From positions 12,342,109-12,406,108 of the forward strand of contig NC_088325.1 of the NCBI RefSeq assembly GCF_910592395.1: DNA of 64,000 bases, in the 5' to 3' direction. Of this stretch, positions 53,479 to 64,000 are shown one piece after another. This DNA is from Lineus longissimus. Taxonomy: Eukaryota; Nemertea; Pilidiophora; Heteronemertea; Lineidae. The notes beneath the pieces were generated by a model that did no database searches, was not told the DNA's origin, and saw only the letters and a program-made list of their open reading frames with translations. How positions within the stretch are numbered: the stretch's first letter is position 1; every line of letters starts with the position of its first letter. The position numbers and the translations under genes are program-made.

Positions 53479-55884
53479 CCCCTGCGAAATTCGACTGGAA
53501 ATTGTCGGCAAAAGCCGGCAATTTCCACCTAATTCCAAACTATTTTTCCTTGCCAGGAGGCTGGAATTAGCTGGAAATTCCAGAAAATGTCAGGGCTGGA
53601 GTTTGGCGGTATTTTGGTAAATGGCAGTGCCAGAAAATGCCAGCTCTGGAAAAAGCTGGCATAACCTGGCATTAGCTGGAACCTTCAAATTTCCAGAGCT
53701 GGAATTAGGTGGAAAAATCTTGACCCAGGCCTTCCAGCTGATTACCAATGTCAGGGCTGTCATTTATTGGAAATAGCTGGCATTAGTTGACATTAGCTGG
53801 AAATTACAAATTCAGCATGCAACGAGGAATGTCAGGGCTGTCATTTATTGGAAATAGCTGGCATTAGTTGACATTAGCTGGAAATTTAATATTGAGTATG
53901 TGACCTGCTCTACGTTTGAATCGATCAGAGCACTGCACACTAATAAACAGGCGTTTTTTGTCACTCAACAGTGACTATGATTAGAATCGTTGTGATATGC
54001 AACAAGAAGATCTCTTGTCGTGGAGTAAAACCAATAATTAGTTTTGACTTTGCTGATTGCAATCTTGTCACACGCACCTGCGATTATCACCACAGACAGG
54101 CAATTTTTCACATGCAAACATGATTGCATGTTGATTTTGCTTGATTCCAGGCCGTGTGATTTCCAATTCTAATTCAATTTTGATGGCATCTGCAATTATA
54201 ACTGCAAACAAGCAATTTCTGTCACACAGAAATATGATTAAAGGTTGCAGGTTGATTTTGCTTCCAACAGAGGTTGCTAGGATGACCAGTTCTTGTTGCG
54301 GGCACCTGAAATTATCTATGCAAACAAGTGATTTATGTCACTTGCAAACATGATTGCTGTGGCATTATCAAGTTTTGAGCATATGCCACTGACCTAATCC
54401 CTTAGTTTTCTGACACAATCTTGTCACACTGTTATAATGTAAATATCATTCTTGGTGTGTGTTGACCATGGACTTACACGAGCATAAGAGGCCCTATCAT
54501 ATAAAACGTAAGATTATTGCTTCACTGAGGCTCCTTGCAGACACCTCTGCCAGGCGGACACTTCCCCATTGCAGATGGTTTAAGTTGCCACATGACCTGG
54601 GTTGGAGTGCTCGTCAATGCCGACTGGCGTCGTCAGGGCTCAATGCCCATCCTGGAGACAGCACGTCATTTACATCATAGCTAATTGTGATCAGTTGATA
54701 CGATGACGTCATTGACAATCACTGACAGGAAAATTTTGCCTCTCGTTTAATAATATAGATAGTGCAAAGTATTCACATTGTAATATTAGGCTCGTAAGTT
54801 TGAGGATCATGGATTGACCAGATTGGTGTGAATTGCCCCAGGGCCCATGGAACATATGTAGGCCTATACCAATTTTAAGGCCAGACTTTACGAAACGTGC
54901 CGCGCTAACAATACGGCCGCCACCGACGATGGACGCCACATCATCGCATAGGCTCACAAGGTGAGCCAAATAAAAAAGAGGTGCCGTTTTAACTGGATAC
55001 CGTGACATCAACATGATGTCAACCACACATAGCACACTCTGTCACTTTGATGTCTGGAGGGCAGGGTTACAGACGGGGACTGACGTCCAAAATGGATGTC
55101 CAAATAACATCACTGCACGACCTTGAAAAGAATGATGGAGCAAGCCGACTGTTGATTGACTCCATCACTTACATGAGTCATGAGCTGTGGACATCTCCCA
55201 TGCAAAATCTTACAGTTATGATACCGTCCGGGTCTACGATCATGCATACAATAATACAGGCTTACAGCACATACACTGATTCAGGCTTCATCATATGCTA
55301 AAAAAACAACCTCAAGGCCTGTCCAGATTACCCTTTTTGCATTCATTTGAATCCTTATGTGTTCCAATTCAATTTGTGTAAACTTTGGATATCTTGATAT
55401 CGAATTCGGGGTAAAAATCAAGAAATAAGAAGAGCTCCCACATGATTTCTTTGTTTGACTTGAAAATTCAAACCTACCAGTTCCTGTCTGAGGTGTAATG
55501 CATCATGGGATAGGTCAGGTGATAAGACCACATGATAGAATTGCATAACATAATAGCAATTTGCATAATGCCAGCAAATGCCAGCTTTTTCCAACAATTG
55601 TCAGAAACATCGAATTTGAAATTTCCAGCTAATTCCAGCTCTGACAATCTCATAGTAAAGTGACAGAGATTTCCAGCGCTGGAACTTTTACGAAAAGTAA
55701 AGTTCCAGAAAATGCCAAGAATTTCCACCCCATGGATAAAGTTCCAGTTTTTGTCAGCTTTTGCCAGCTATAACTTTTCGATGAAACTCTCTAAATTCAA
55801 AGTGTCAGCTTATTCCAGCCAAGAGCTGGAAATTCCAGCTATTTCCAACAAAATCCACCTAAGGTAAAATTCATTTCGCAGGGG
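53479..55884. mobile_element. 2.4 kb TIR element inserted in the satellite
   Basis: CCCCTGCGAAAT at 53479-53490 and its exact inverse ATTTCGCAGGGG at 55873-55884 bound the element; satellite sequence stops and resumes at these points. Both subterminal regions are packed with short motifs of the type CTGGAAATT and TTCCAGCTAATTCCAG in both orientations, and a block of about 79 bp is duplicated near 53749 and 53829. No transposase was recognised in any frame. A target duplication is not clear (at most TT). The superfamily was not identified. Confidence 0.75.
53990..54370 (+). repeat. Three tandem copies of the CAAGCAATTT repeat, inside the TIR element
   Basis: Three ~90 bp units each have a (T)GC(A/G)ATTAT, GCAAACAAGCAATTT-type core, TGTCAC and CATGATTGC. 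The same family occurs singly at 19505-19735 and elsewhere. Confidence 0.6.
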
Positions 55885-55970
55885 TTGCTCTCACCTTGTC
55901 AACACGGTCGAGCAGCCAGGACTGATTCGGCCTGGATGTGACTGCATGTCTCATCAAACCAGCCAGGCCG
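55885..55970 (+). repeat. 68 bp satellite, distal fragment
   Basis: CTCTCACCTTGTCAACACGG, TCGAGCAGCCAGGACTGATT and CGGCCTGGATGTGACT resume the satellite directly after the TIR element, then decay. Confidence 0.85.
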
Positions 55971-55979
55971 TACTTGAAA

Positions 55980-56870
55980 AGCAACGAACTATATGATAGA
56001 TGCGTTTGACGAAAAACCGACCTACACAGGGGTAGAGATTCTGTCTATCACAAACAGGCACGAAGACAATGTCACCGCAAGACAATACAAAAACAGACCG
56101 TTCAAGTGCCATGCATGGAGCCACCACAACCACTAGACTACGACGTATGAAAAAAAGGCAATAATATCATCACAGACTGTGCAACAGTGATATTATGGAT
56201 AGTTGTCTGAAGACGCTGTAGTAATGTCACAACCTCGCGATCGTCTGTCTTATAGGACAGAGTTTACAAGGTGTCATTGTGATGGGGGTGCCTAGAACTA
56301 CCAATGTTGCTTGCTACGGTATGTAAACGTGTTCTGCATGAAGACTATACATATCACTGCATGTCCATAATGTGGTCAGATTGTGACATTGTCGTCAAAT
56401 ACGCATGGCGAAAAGATTGCGAATTTAATTGCCGAAATGATGTTGCCTTGACAATGTCCGGTACTAGGGACAAGCGAGACAGGATGTAGTAAACCGAACA
56501 AGACTTTGTTCCAAACGCGGCGACCTGGAACAAGATGTTCTTGCTCCCTGATGCCAGAGGTTTTTTTCGGTTTCCCTCAACCAAAATGGACTCGGCCATT
56601 TAATTACACACCAGAAGGCCTCCTATCTTGACACTCAAGGTTTGGCCTCCAAGGTCTTCCTTGGTGGACGTGAAGCTGCATAGAAACATCTCTGAAATTC
56701 AGAATGCAGTAACCCAAGACGTTCAGGAATTCCATAACAAGAGGTCCAAGTGACAGACGCTCAACTGATATACTGACGATGAGGTGGTATAGATCACCAT
56801 CATTATCATCACCATCACAGCATCATATCACTTGCGAATAACGAGACGAACGACAATGTATGTAAAATGA
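55980..56870. other. Intergenic, no gene seen
   Basis: No domain was recognised in the short frames; a (CAT)n-rich patch lies near 56790-56830. Confidence 0.5.
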
Positions 56871-56873
56871 TGC

Positions 56874-56879
56874 TTTATT
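56874..56879 (-). terminator. Possible minus-strand polyadenylation signal
   Basis: TTTATT on the + strand reads AATAAA on the minus strand. The following 7 kb is AT-rich without exons, which could be a long 3' UTR of a gene transcribed leftward from beyond the window. Speculative. Confidence 0.25.
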
Positions 56880-56889
56880 TATCTGTAAA

Positions 56890-58220
56890 AACTCACATTG
56901 GCTGTACAAGTACAACATTGATTATCTAGAATCATGATACACTAAACCAAAAACGCATTACTTTTAAGTAATGAGTTTTTGACTATACCTGTACAATAAG
57001 AGATCAGACTTTTTCGTCACTATGGGTTCATTTGATTAAAACTAATTTAACTTGTAGATCAATAACTTGATCACTGGACCGAACCATAAAAGAACATATT
57101 CCATACCTTGATCATGATATTTGAACCAAATTGTCTTGAGACATTGCTGCCCTGGGTCACTCATCAATTAGTGTAATAACCCAGTTCCTGACCAGGGGGC
57201 TCTGCAGACATACATCAGAAAATGTACACTAACAGTATGACAAACAGCTGTAACCATTTTCTGATACAGCACAGAACTACCCTCCATAGAGTAACTCAGT
57301 TAACTTTGCCTGGCATTATCTAGACACAAATACTTTTAATACATCAATTAATGGATGAAATTTTCTCCACCCAAATTACACTACAAGAAGATTTCCAGAT
57401 TTTTTATACTAGATATATGCGGGGAGGAATTTCATGGCAGCTTTTCATATTTGGATACCATGAATACAGGGGCATTCAATTTTATGATATCGAGTAGGCA
57501 CACAATGGGTGATATGAATAAAGACTAGCAATTGCTTTTACTGAAAACCCCATGTACATTTACACTAGGCCTTTCTGTACAAAACTGAAGTAAAATCATT
57601 TACTAGTCTTTATTCATATCACCCAATGTTTTTATATTGTGTTGAATTGGATAAGATTATAGCCAGATTCGGATGCTATACCACAGTGATGACATACAAC
57701 CATGACAACCTTGTTGACATAAAAATGTTGACATTATATGCATTTTCGATTGGATGACAAGCAAGATGGCATCCGTTGATAATTTCATACTTTTAGCATG
57801 TTAAATTCTTTTGTGAGTGCTTTATTGCAGAAATGATTAGAAATCGAAAAAATTTTCATGAACATTAACTGTACCTACCTACTAAATTTATTTTTTACAT
57901 AATTTTTGTTCATAATTATAACCAAAATATGAACACACAATAAAAAGTCACCAGAAAAATAAAAACAAAAGAACCAAACCATCACAAAATAGGCATTATG
58001 CAATTGACAACAATAGAATCATTGATGTTTCATTTGATCAGTTCTGATAAAAGTTCATTTGCACGATGCACGAGATAAAATATATTCAAACTTTGTGACA
58101 CCACATAAGTAATTTACCTAATACTAAGTCTTGTGTTTATAGTCGGACTCACAAAATACAAGTAGTCTGTGGTTTGAGGGGTACACCATTGCTTTATGGC
58201 TATGCTTCATACTGATGTAC
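56890..58220. other. AT-rich noncoding stretch
   Basis: No gene was seen. The phrase TTATTCATATCACCCAATG at about 57609-57627 is the inverse of CACAATGGGTGATATGAATA at about 57500-57519, making a short inverted pair. Confidence 0.5.
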
Positions 58221-58226
58221 TGTGTA

Positions 58227-58852
58227 GTCGAAGAAGCATTGCATCTCGGTCTAAAACTGATATGCAGCAATCTTACATGGAACTGAATAGCACTGCATCT
58301 CAGACTTAACTGATACGTTGCATTCTTACATGGAACTGAACAGCACTGCATCTCAGACTTAACTGATATGCAGCATTCTCACATGGAACTGAATAGCACT
58401 GCATCTCAGACTTAACTGATATGCAGCATTCTTACATGGAACTGAATACCACTGCATCTCAGACTTAACTGATATACAGCATTCTTACATGGAACTGAAT
58501 AACACTGCATCTCAGACTTAACTGATATGCAGCATTCTTACATGGAACTGAATAACACTGCATCTCAGACTTAACTGATACGCAGCAATCTTACATGGAA
58601 CTGAATAGCACTGCATCTCCGACTTAACTGATACGCGGCAATCTTACATGGAACTGAATAGCACTGCATCTGGGACTTAACTGATATGCAGCATTCTCAC
58701 ATGGAACTGAATAGCACTGCATCTCAGATTTAACTGATATGCAGCATTCTTACATGGAACTGAATAGCACTGCATCTGGGACTTAACTGATATGCAGCAT
58801 TCTTACATGGAACTGAATACCACCGCATCTGGGAATTAACTAATATGCAGCA
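58227..58852 (+). repeat. 53 bp tandem repeat, about 12 units
   Basis: The unit is TGATATGCAGCATTCTTACA, TGGAACTGAATAGCACTGCA, TCTCAGACTTAAC. Units differ by a few bases (for example TACGCAGCAATC, TCTGGGACTT). The array has clean ends. Confidence 0.95.
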
Positions 58853-58859
58853 TTTGTGA

Positions 58860-60480
58860 AGTTAATTGTGAAGTAATTCAGGGACTTGTAACGTGTGCAA
58901 ATAACACATTATTCAGTGGTTTTACTAAATGCAACTGGATTCAAAGAAGTGTTGATAAAAACACTGCATCCAAAGACTTTAACTAGGTTTTCAATGAAGT
59001 GTTTGAATTCAGTGAACTAAGCGACTGATTCAGGATCTTGATTCAGGGTCTTAATAGGACTTCCTATAAAATATCAACTGCCTTTTTGAGGAATCAGGAA
59101 CTCAGCGGCAGATCTAATCAAGTAAAAGTACAATGAAATTATACAACAAAATATTCGGTTGGTGTACGTGTGAAGCGGAAAGTCTGGAGAATATTCATTG
59201 GTATATCATAAATACACTAAAGAAGAACAAGATAAACACATGAAGAATCTGATTATAAATGCTTTCATGTATGTCTCACCACTTGAGTGTGCCAAGAGTA
59301 TGACGCCAAGATGTGCATGTACAGGAGCTATAATTTTTTATTAGTGTGCAAATCAAGAATAGATTGTATGGCCCATTTCGGACCACAATTGCCACTTTCA
59401 TTGCCTTAGGACAATTGCATTGGAACCATTTCTAACCATGTCATTTTTCATGAAGACTGGTCCAAAATGGCCATGGTCAAGAATGATTCCTAAGAAATGG
59501 TCCGTGGTCCGAAATGGTTGTGGTCAAAATGGACTGTCCTGTCCTGACTTTCGCACTGTACTCTGTAAGATAAGCAGATTTCTCCAATGACGAGTCAGCG
59601 TGTCGCACTTATTCAAAGAATCAAACAAAACCTGAGCTAAGAATTACAGAAGATATGATAGAGAATATTCAAATTGTAGAAGTTGGCGCAGATTCCCACT
59701 CTCCACACACAGAACTGCCTCATCATCAATAACGTTTCCCAAAAACGTCCTTGACAACCGTTAAAATATTCAACTGTAGCGATTCGTATACAGCAGAGAA
59801 CCTCTCTTAGCAGTTGTTGCAATCATTACATATTTGAAAGAAGTACGTCAGGGCCAGGATTCTGTAAAACCAGTGATTCCTGAAACATGAGCGACTCCTG
59901 AAATACCAGCACCACCGCCAATATACATGAGTCACTCAATTTAAAAAATATTTGTTAGTGTCGACGATTTTTACAGCTGCAACAATATTTTCCGGGATAT
60001 TTCAATACGCACATTGGCATGGTACCACAGAATGCATTTTTAGACTACAGTTCATTTCACGAGATGCATTTTTAAGACTAAGGTTCATTTCATGAAATGG
60101 CATTGCACATGTTGCATGTAAAAAAAGCTTCAGACTACAGAGAAAAGTTGTCAGTATTTCTTGTCAAATGGCACATTTTTTAACTACTTTGGAAATTTAA
60201 ATAAGTTGAAAAGCATTTTCATGAAATAGAATTTTAGTATCATTTTTAGAAGGGCCAGGCAGATTACACCCTTGTTGTCAGCACTGAACGATAACAAACA
60301 TAATATAAAATAACTACATTGTAAACTTGGTGAAGGTGCTTGACGAATGCAACAAAGCAGTTATAATAAGATATAATCTCTTTCGAAGATATACAACCGG
60401 GAAATTCAAACCCATTTTTAACGTCAGCGATGTTAGAAAAGAATAAATTTATACTTTGAGTGTCATGAGTCAGCCTTACC
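58860..60480. other. AT-rich noncoding stretch
   Basis: No gene was seen. Around 59370-59530 the words CCATTTC, GGACCA and CCAAAATGG recur in both orientations, a loose inverted-repeat patch. Confidence 0.5.
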
Positions 60481-60484
60481 TTAA

Positions 60485-60584
60485 AGGCCACGACACCTGG
60501 GTTTTCTGTATTGTATAAAGTGTTTGGTACACTTTTGAAATCGTCTTACAGCAGAAAATGGCAAAATACCTGGAGTTATGGCCT
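60485..60584. mobile_element. 100 bp TTAA-flanked MITE related to the THAP/P2X7 element
   Basis: TTAA lies at 60481-60484 and 60585-60588, and the termini begin AGGCCACGACACC and, inverted, AGGCCATAACTCC. The interior (TTTCTGTATTGTATAAAGTG and CGTCTTACAGCAGAAAATGG) matches 33605-33684, the right end of the 1.4 kb element. It is a deletion derivative: a left terminus fused to about 80 bp of right end. Confidence 0.8.
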
Positions 60585-60599
60585 TTAAACTTGACCCAA

Positions 60600-62180
60600 T
60601 TATGTTGAGGGAGTGAAATACCTTCCGACTTTTGTGCAAGATATCATATTCAACGGTAATTTCAGATACTTTGTTATTACTCCAGATACAGTGATTCATC
60701 CTCAAATTTCTGTATAACAGAACTCATCCGAGACAAATTGTCAATCTTATTCCACAAAAATGTCATGTTGACCAGTCAAGACAGTCGTGCTTGCATCTGT
60801 GCACTAAAACATCAATACATTTTGTTTAAAGAGCCTATAAAGCTTTAAGGGGTTTGCCGTTCGTTTGTAATTACTGATGATCCAGGAAAATAGAAATGCG
60901 GTTGGAGATAATGATAATACCTACATGGTTATATACATTGCTGTAGTGCAGTTATTGTGCATATGAATTTGCTTAACTTGGTATTCATAGTATTTGTTTA
61001 TCGGTCGACACAACAGAAAAGCAGAAATTTATCAGTACGTATTTACACAATTTGAAATTTTCAAATTCAATTACAAATTTCAGATATTTAAGGAACAGTG
61101 TATGCCTTTAAACATGTTTTACGTACCTGGGGAAGACAGTGTAACAAAACATTGCTCTTCTACCAGTATTGAGAATTTACATCTAACACCATGATATGAC
61201 ATTGCTACATGTAGATGCAAACTAAGATTTTAGATCTTTCGACATGTTTGATGTATGCCAGCCGCATTGTTCTGACACCCTGAATCTGAAGCGTATATTT
61301 TAAATTCATGACATGTAACAGCCTTATTGTTCAAAATGTGTTGCGACAGAGGCATTTGATTTTTGTACAACAGCTTCATACAAAATCTTTACATTGTTCA
61401 TAATCAGTGTTTTACATCACGTGGTACTGACAGAGCTAGATGACAATGCCACAACGATTAAATAGATTTTGCAAGATGGGATTGGTTTTGCCATGGTAAG
61501 TTCACCTCACCTGCTGTTGTTTTCCTGGTATTAGAACTGAAACTTCTGATGAGCCCTGTAGAGGAACAAGACCATGTGCCCCAAAGTGGATTAAATAAGC
61601 CACACTACCACATCAGTACCAGTAAAATGTACTTGTACTCGTAATCTTTGAACTTCCTATAGCAATGCCAGCGACGTTTTGGAGATATTTAGGAAGCCTC
61701 AGAATCATAATGGCCAACTGAATTCAGTATAGCAAAAGACTAGAATTCTTCCTCCGGTGAATATATTAGAGTATCTATCTATGAAGCTAAATATTTGGAA
61801 GCGTGCCATCAATGTATGTTTATGTGCTTCATGAGTCGAGAATTCATACAAAATTTCCAGTTCCATGGCTTAAAAATAAATCAAGTGAGTGCTCTTTATG
61901 AACTTCCGATTCAAGTTAATTCTTTTTAACTTTTCATTCAGGGCTGCACTTCTACTTGCCTTAACTCTACCTTCGAGGAAATCAAACTGCCCGTGCGTTT
62001 AGCGACATCATCTGGATGTGGCAAATCTTGAAATTTGGTTTTCATCTTTTAATAGTGGATGAAGTTCCCGTTGTGCACTATTTCAAAACCATCAGGATTT
62101 TCAAATTGGAAGCATCTTTTGCTTATAGCATCATTGAAACAAGTTCCAACTCACATGTACTTGAAGTATTCTGGACCTTC
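60600..62180. other. AT-rich noncoding stretch
   Basis: No gene or element was recognised. Confidence 0.5.
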
Positions 62181-62182
62181 TA

Positions 62183-62525
62183 AAAGCTTTTATCAATATA
62201 TATGAATTTTGTTTGTATTTGGATGTTGATAACAGTAGAAACTTTTATCAATAAATATAAATATTGTTTGTATTTTGATGTTGATAACAAAAGCTTTTAT
62301 CAATACGAATAAATTTTGTTTGTGTTTGGAGGTTGATAACAGTAGAAACTTTTATCAATAAATATAAATATTGTTTGTATTTGGATGTTGATAACAGCTA
62401 GTAGAAACTTTTATCAATAAATATAAATATTGTTTGTATTTGGATGTTGATAACAGTAGAAACTTTTATCAATACATATAAATATTGTTTGTTTTTGGAG
62501 GTTGATAACAGAAACTTTTGTCAAT
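62183..62525 (+). repeat. ~55 bp AT-rich tandem repeat, about 6 units
   Basis: The unit runs AGAAACTTTTATCAATAAAT, ATAAATATTGTTTGTATTTG, GATGTTGATAACAGT, with variants such as AAAGCTTTTATCAATACGAA. It is array-like and noncoding. Confidence 0.9.
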
Positions 62526-62529
62526 ACAT

Positions 62530-64000
62530 ATTAATTTATTGAGTGAGAGCTTCTTTGCTCTTTTATATTCCAGTGGTCGATCAATCCCAAAATTTGGGAA
62601 AGAGGGCCAGACCTGGAGAACATATAACAAGTGGTCTTGGAATAGAAATATAAGTGCCAGATATTTTTATACTGAGATAAGTGCAGTGTATCATCAGATC
62701 ACAGAGCTATGCATTTTTGGAGTACAGAAGAGTGCAATGCATCAAGCTAAAACAAATGTCTGAGTTTTCACGTAGTTTAAAATTGCATTTTCTGGGCCCC
62801 AATTGGGGAGGCTGCAAGGGAGCAACTGCTCCTCCCAGATATCTCCGAAAATTGGTTTTACATGCAGATTTTGCCTGCTTCGTGGTGTTATGCTCCCCAG
62901 GGAGCCTACTGCCCCCAGGACCAAAAAGTTAAACATGGCCCTGGTTTTTACATGGTCCAAAAGTGCAGTGAATCATTTCAAAAAGCCAATCCGTAAAGCC
63001 CAGTGCCACTTATGATGTAAGCCTGACAGTGCATCATTTGATATAAAGAGATGAATAACCAAAATATGTGATATAACAATGTGGAATAAACTATTTACTT
63101 CACATAATATCATTGTAATGCACACAATCAAAAGAAAGTTTGTATTGGTCTAATATCAGCTGAAAACAAAGTAATACCAAAAAGCATAAGCTTTAAACGT
63201 TGTAAAACAATGCGACGACGAAATTAAAGGACACTATTTATTTAACCAACACAACATCATCCAGTACATGTATAGCAAAATTTTAAAAAATCATCATCAT
63301 TACATTTTCGACAATATATGGAACGATGGAACCCACATAACTCAGTTTATGTCAAATCAACGTTCTTTTACAAGGTGCTGGCCACAAAATTAGAGGAGAC
63401 TTACAACATCCGGGTTAGCAAAATTTAATTATTATGATTACAAAATGGTAATTTGTGTTAGAACAGAATACGCATGCAACCTTAGTGTCTATCAAACATG
63501 TCAAATCAACATGGTGTCCTTCACAACACAATAAGATGGTTTCATCAAATGTCAGTTTTAGAAAGGCTGCCTGCCTGTCGAAGACATCGGGTTATCACGC
63601 AATAGTATACATTGGTACGGCCACAAGGCTGATCCAATCGAGGGAACAATTTGCGGGACTGAAAAGTAAAAATTTGAGTAACCTTTCCATTACTATTTTT
63701 GACCAATCAGAGTGGCAAATTCCTGTAGTGCAGGCTGTCACCCTCGATGTGAACAACCATGTGCACCAAACTTGACAGTAAAATAAACTTTTAATTTATG
63801 TTCTACAAAAAATGAAAGGAATGGGCGCAACTGTTAACATCCTATATATATGTTCACAATACACTTATCTGCTTTGCATTAGGAAATAAGACCCAAAATA
63901 CAAATCCAATACCGGTATATTATCATACGTATCGTCATTCGGTACAAATGGGAGACACCCAGTTATGCGCTGCAAAAAAAAGCTTCAAAAACAAGCAATC
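62530..64000. other. Noncoding stretch to window end
   Basis: Frames of up to 106 codons (63455-63775) show no domain or splice support. Nothing further was recognised. Confidence 0.5.

Noticed and set aside
51875-53538. Minus-strand ORFs with repeated REMRQSQPGRI-like peptides
   Set aside because: These are translations of the 68 bp satellite, whose period is not a multiple of three, so no frame is maintained.
63455-63775. A 106-codon gene near the window end
   Set aside because: There is no domain, no splice context and ordinary noncoding composition.

Overview
The window is invertebrate animal nuclear DNA. It has spliced genes with one immunoglobulin domain per phase-1 exon, long introns, C2H2 zinc-finger arrays and a dense mix of animal transposon types (Ty3/Gypsy, CR1/L2-like, TIR elements, satellites). 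There is no bacterial or organellar gene content. A marine lophotrochozoan-like animal is plausible, but the sequence alone does not settle the phylum. The base composition is AT-rich.

Layout. (1) 1-21.4 kb, + strand: the 3' part of a nephrin/Sns/Hibris-type adhesion receptor. A partial first Ig domain and eight further Ig domains, one fibronectin III domain and one transmembrane helix fall in compact exons up to 7 kb. A cytoplasmic tail is spread over about 13 kb in small exons whose phases suggest extensive alternative splicing and several possible C-termini. (2) 21.4-27.5 kb: intergenic DNA with a pogo-like MITE, a Harbinger-like MITE with TTA target duplication, a non-LTR retrotransposon 3' scrap and a CCATGG-rich inverted-repeat patch. 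(3) 27.5-32.1 kb: four tandem copies of a ~0.9 kb repeat carrying a tRNA-derived head. The last copy is split by a dead CR1/L2-like retrotransposon. (4) 32.3-33.7 kb: a 1.4 kb TTAA-flanked transposon with a broken P2X7-C-terminal-like gene and an opposed THAP-domain ORF; a 100 bp miniature relative lies at 60.5 kb. (5) 33.8-38.6 kb: a complete Ty3/Gypsy (Mag-like) retrotransposon with identical 142 bp LTRs and one open Gag-Pol frame. (6) 40.4-44.6 kb: a C2H2 zinc-finger gene in which one 5' exon, rich in sumoylation-type motifs, can splice to at least two duplicated terminal exons, each encoding its own finger array. (7) 47.3-49.8 kb: a candidate spliced, mostly noncoding transcript. (8) 50.1-56.0 kb: a 68 bp satellite with higher-order structure, interrupted by a 2.4 kb TIR element. 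(9) 56.8-64 kb: AT-rich noncoding DNA with 53 bp and ~55 bp tandem repeats; possibly the 3' UTR of a minus-strand gene whose coding part lies outside.

Only two host genes are well supported, the nephrin-like receptor and the zinc-finger gene. Both appear to diversify one protein end through alternative exons while keeping the other end constant. The rest is mainly mobile or repetitive DNA. Exon borders were read by eye from splice consensus, phase and protein continuity, without transcript evidence.
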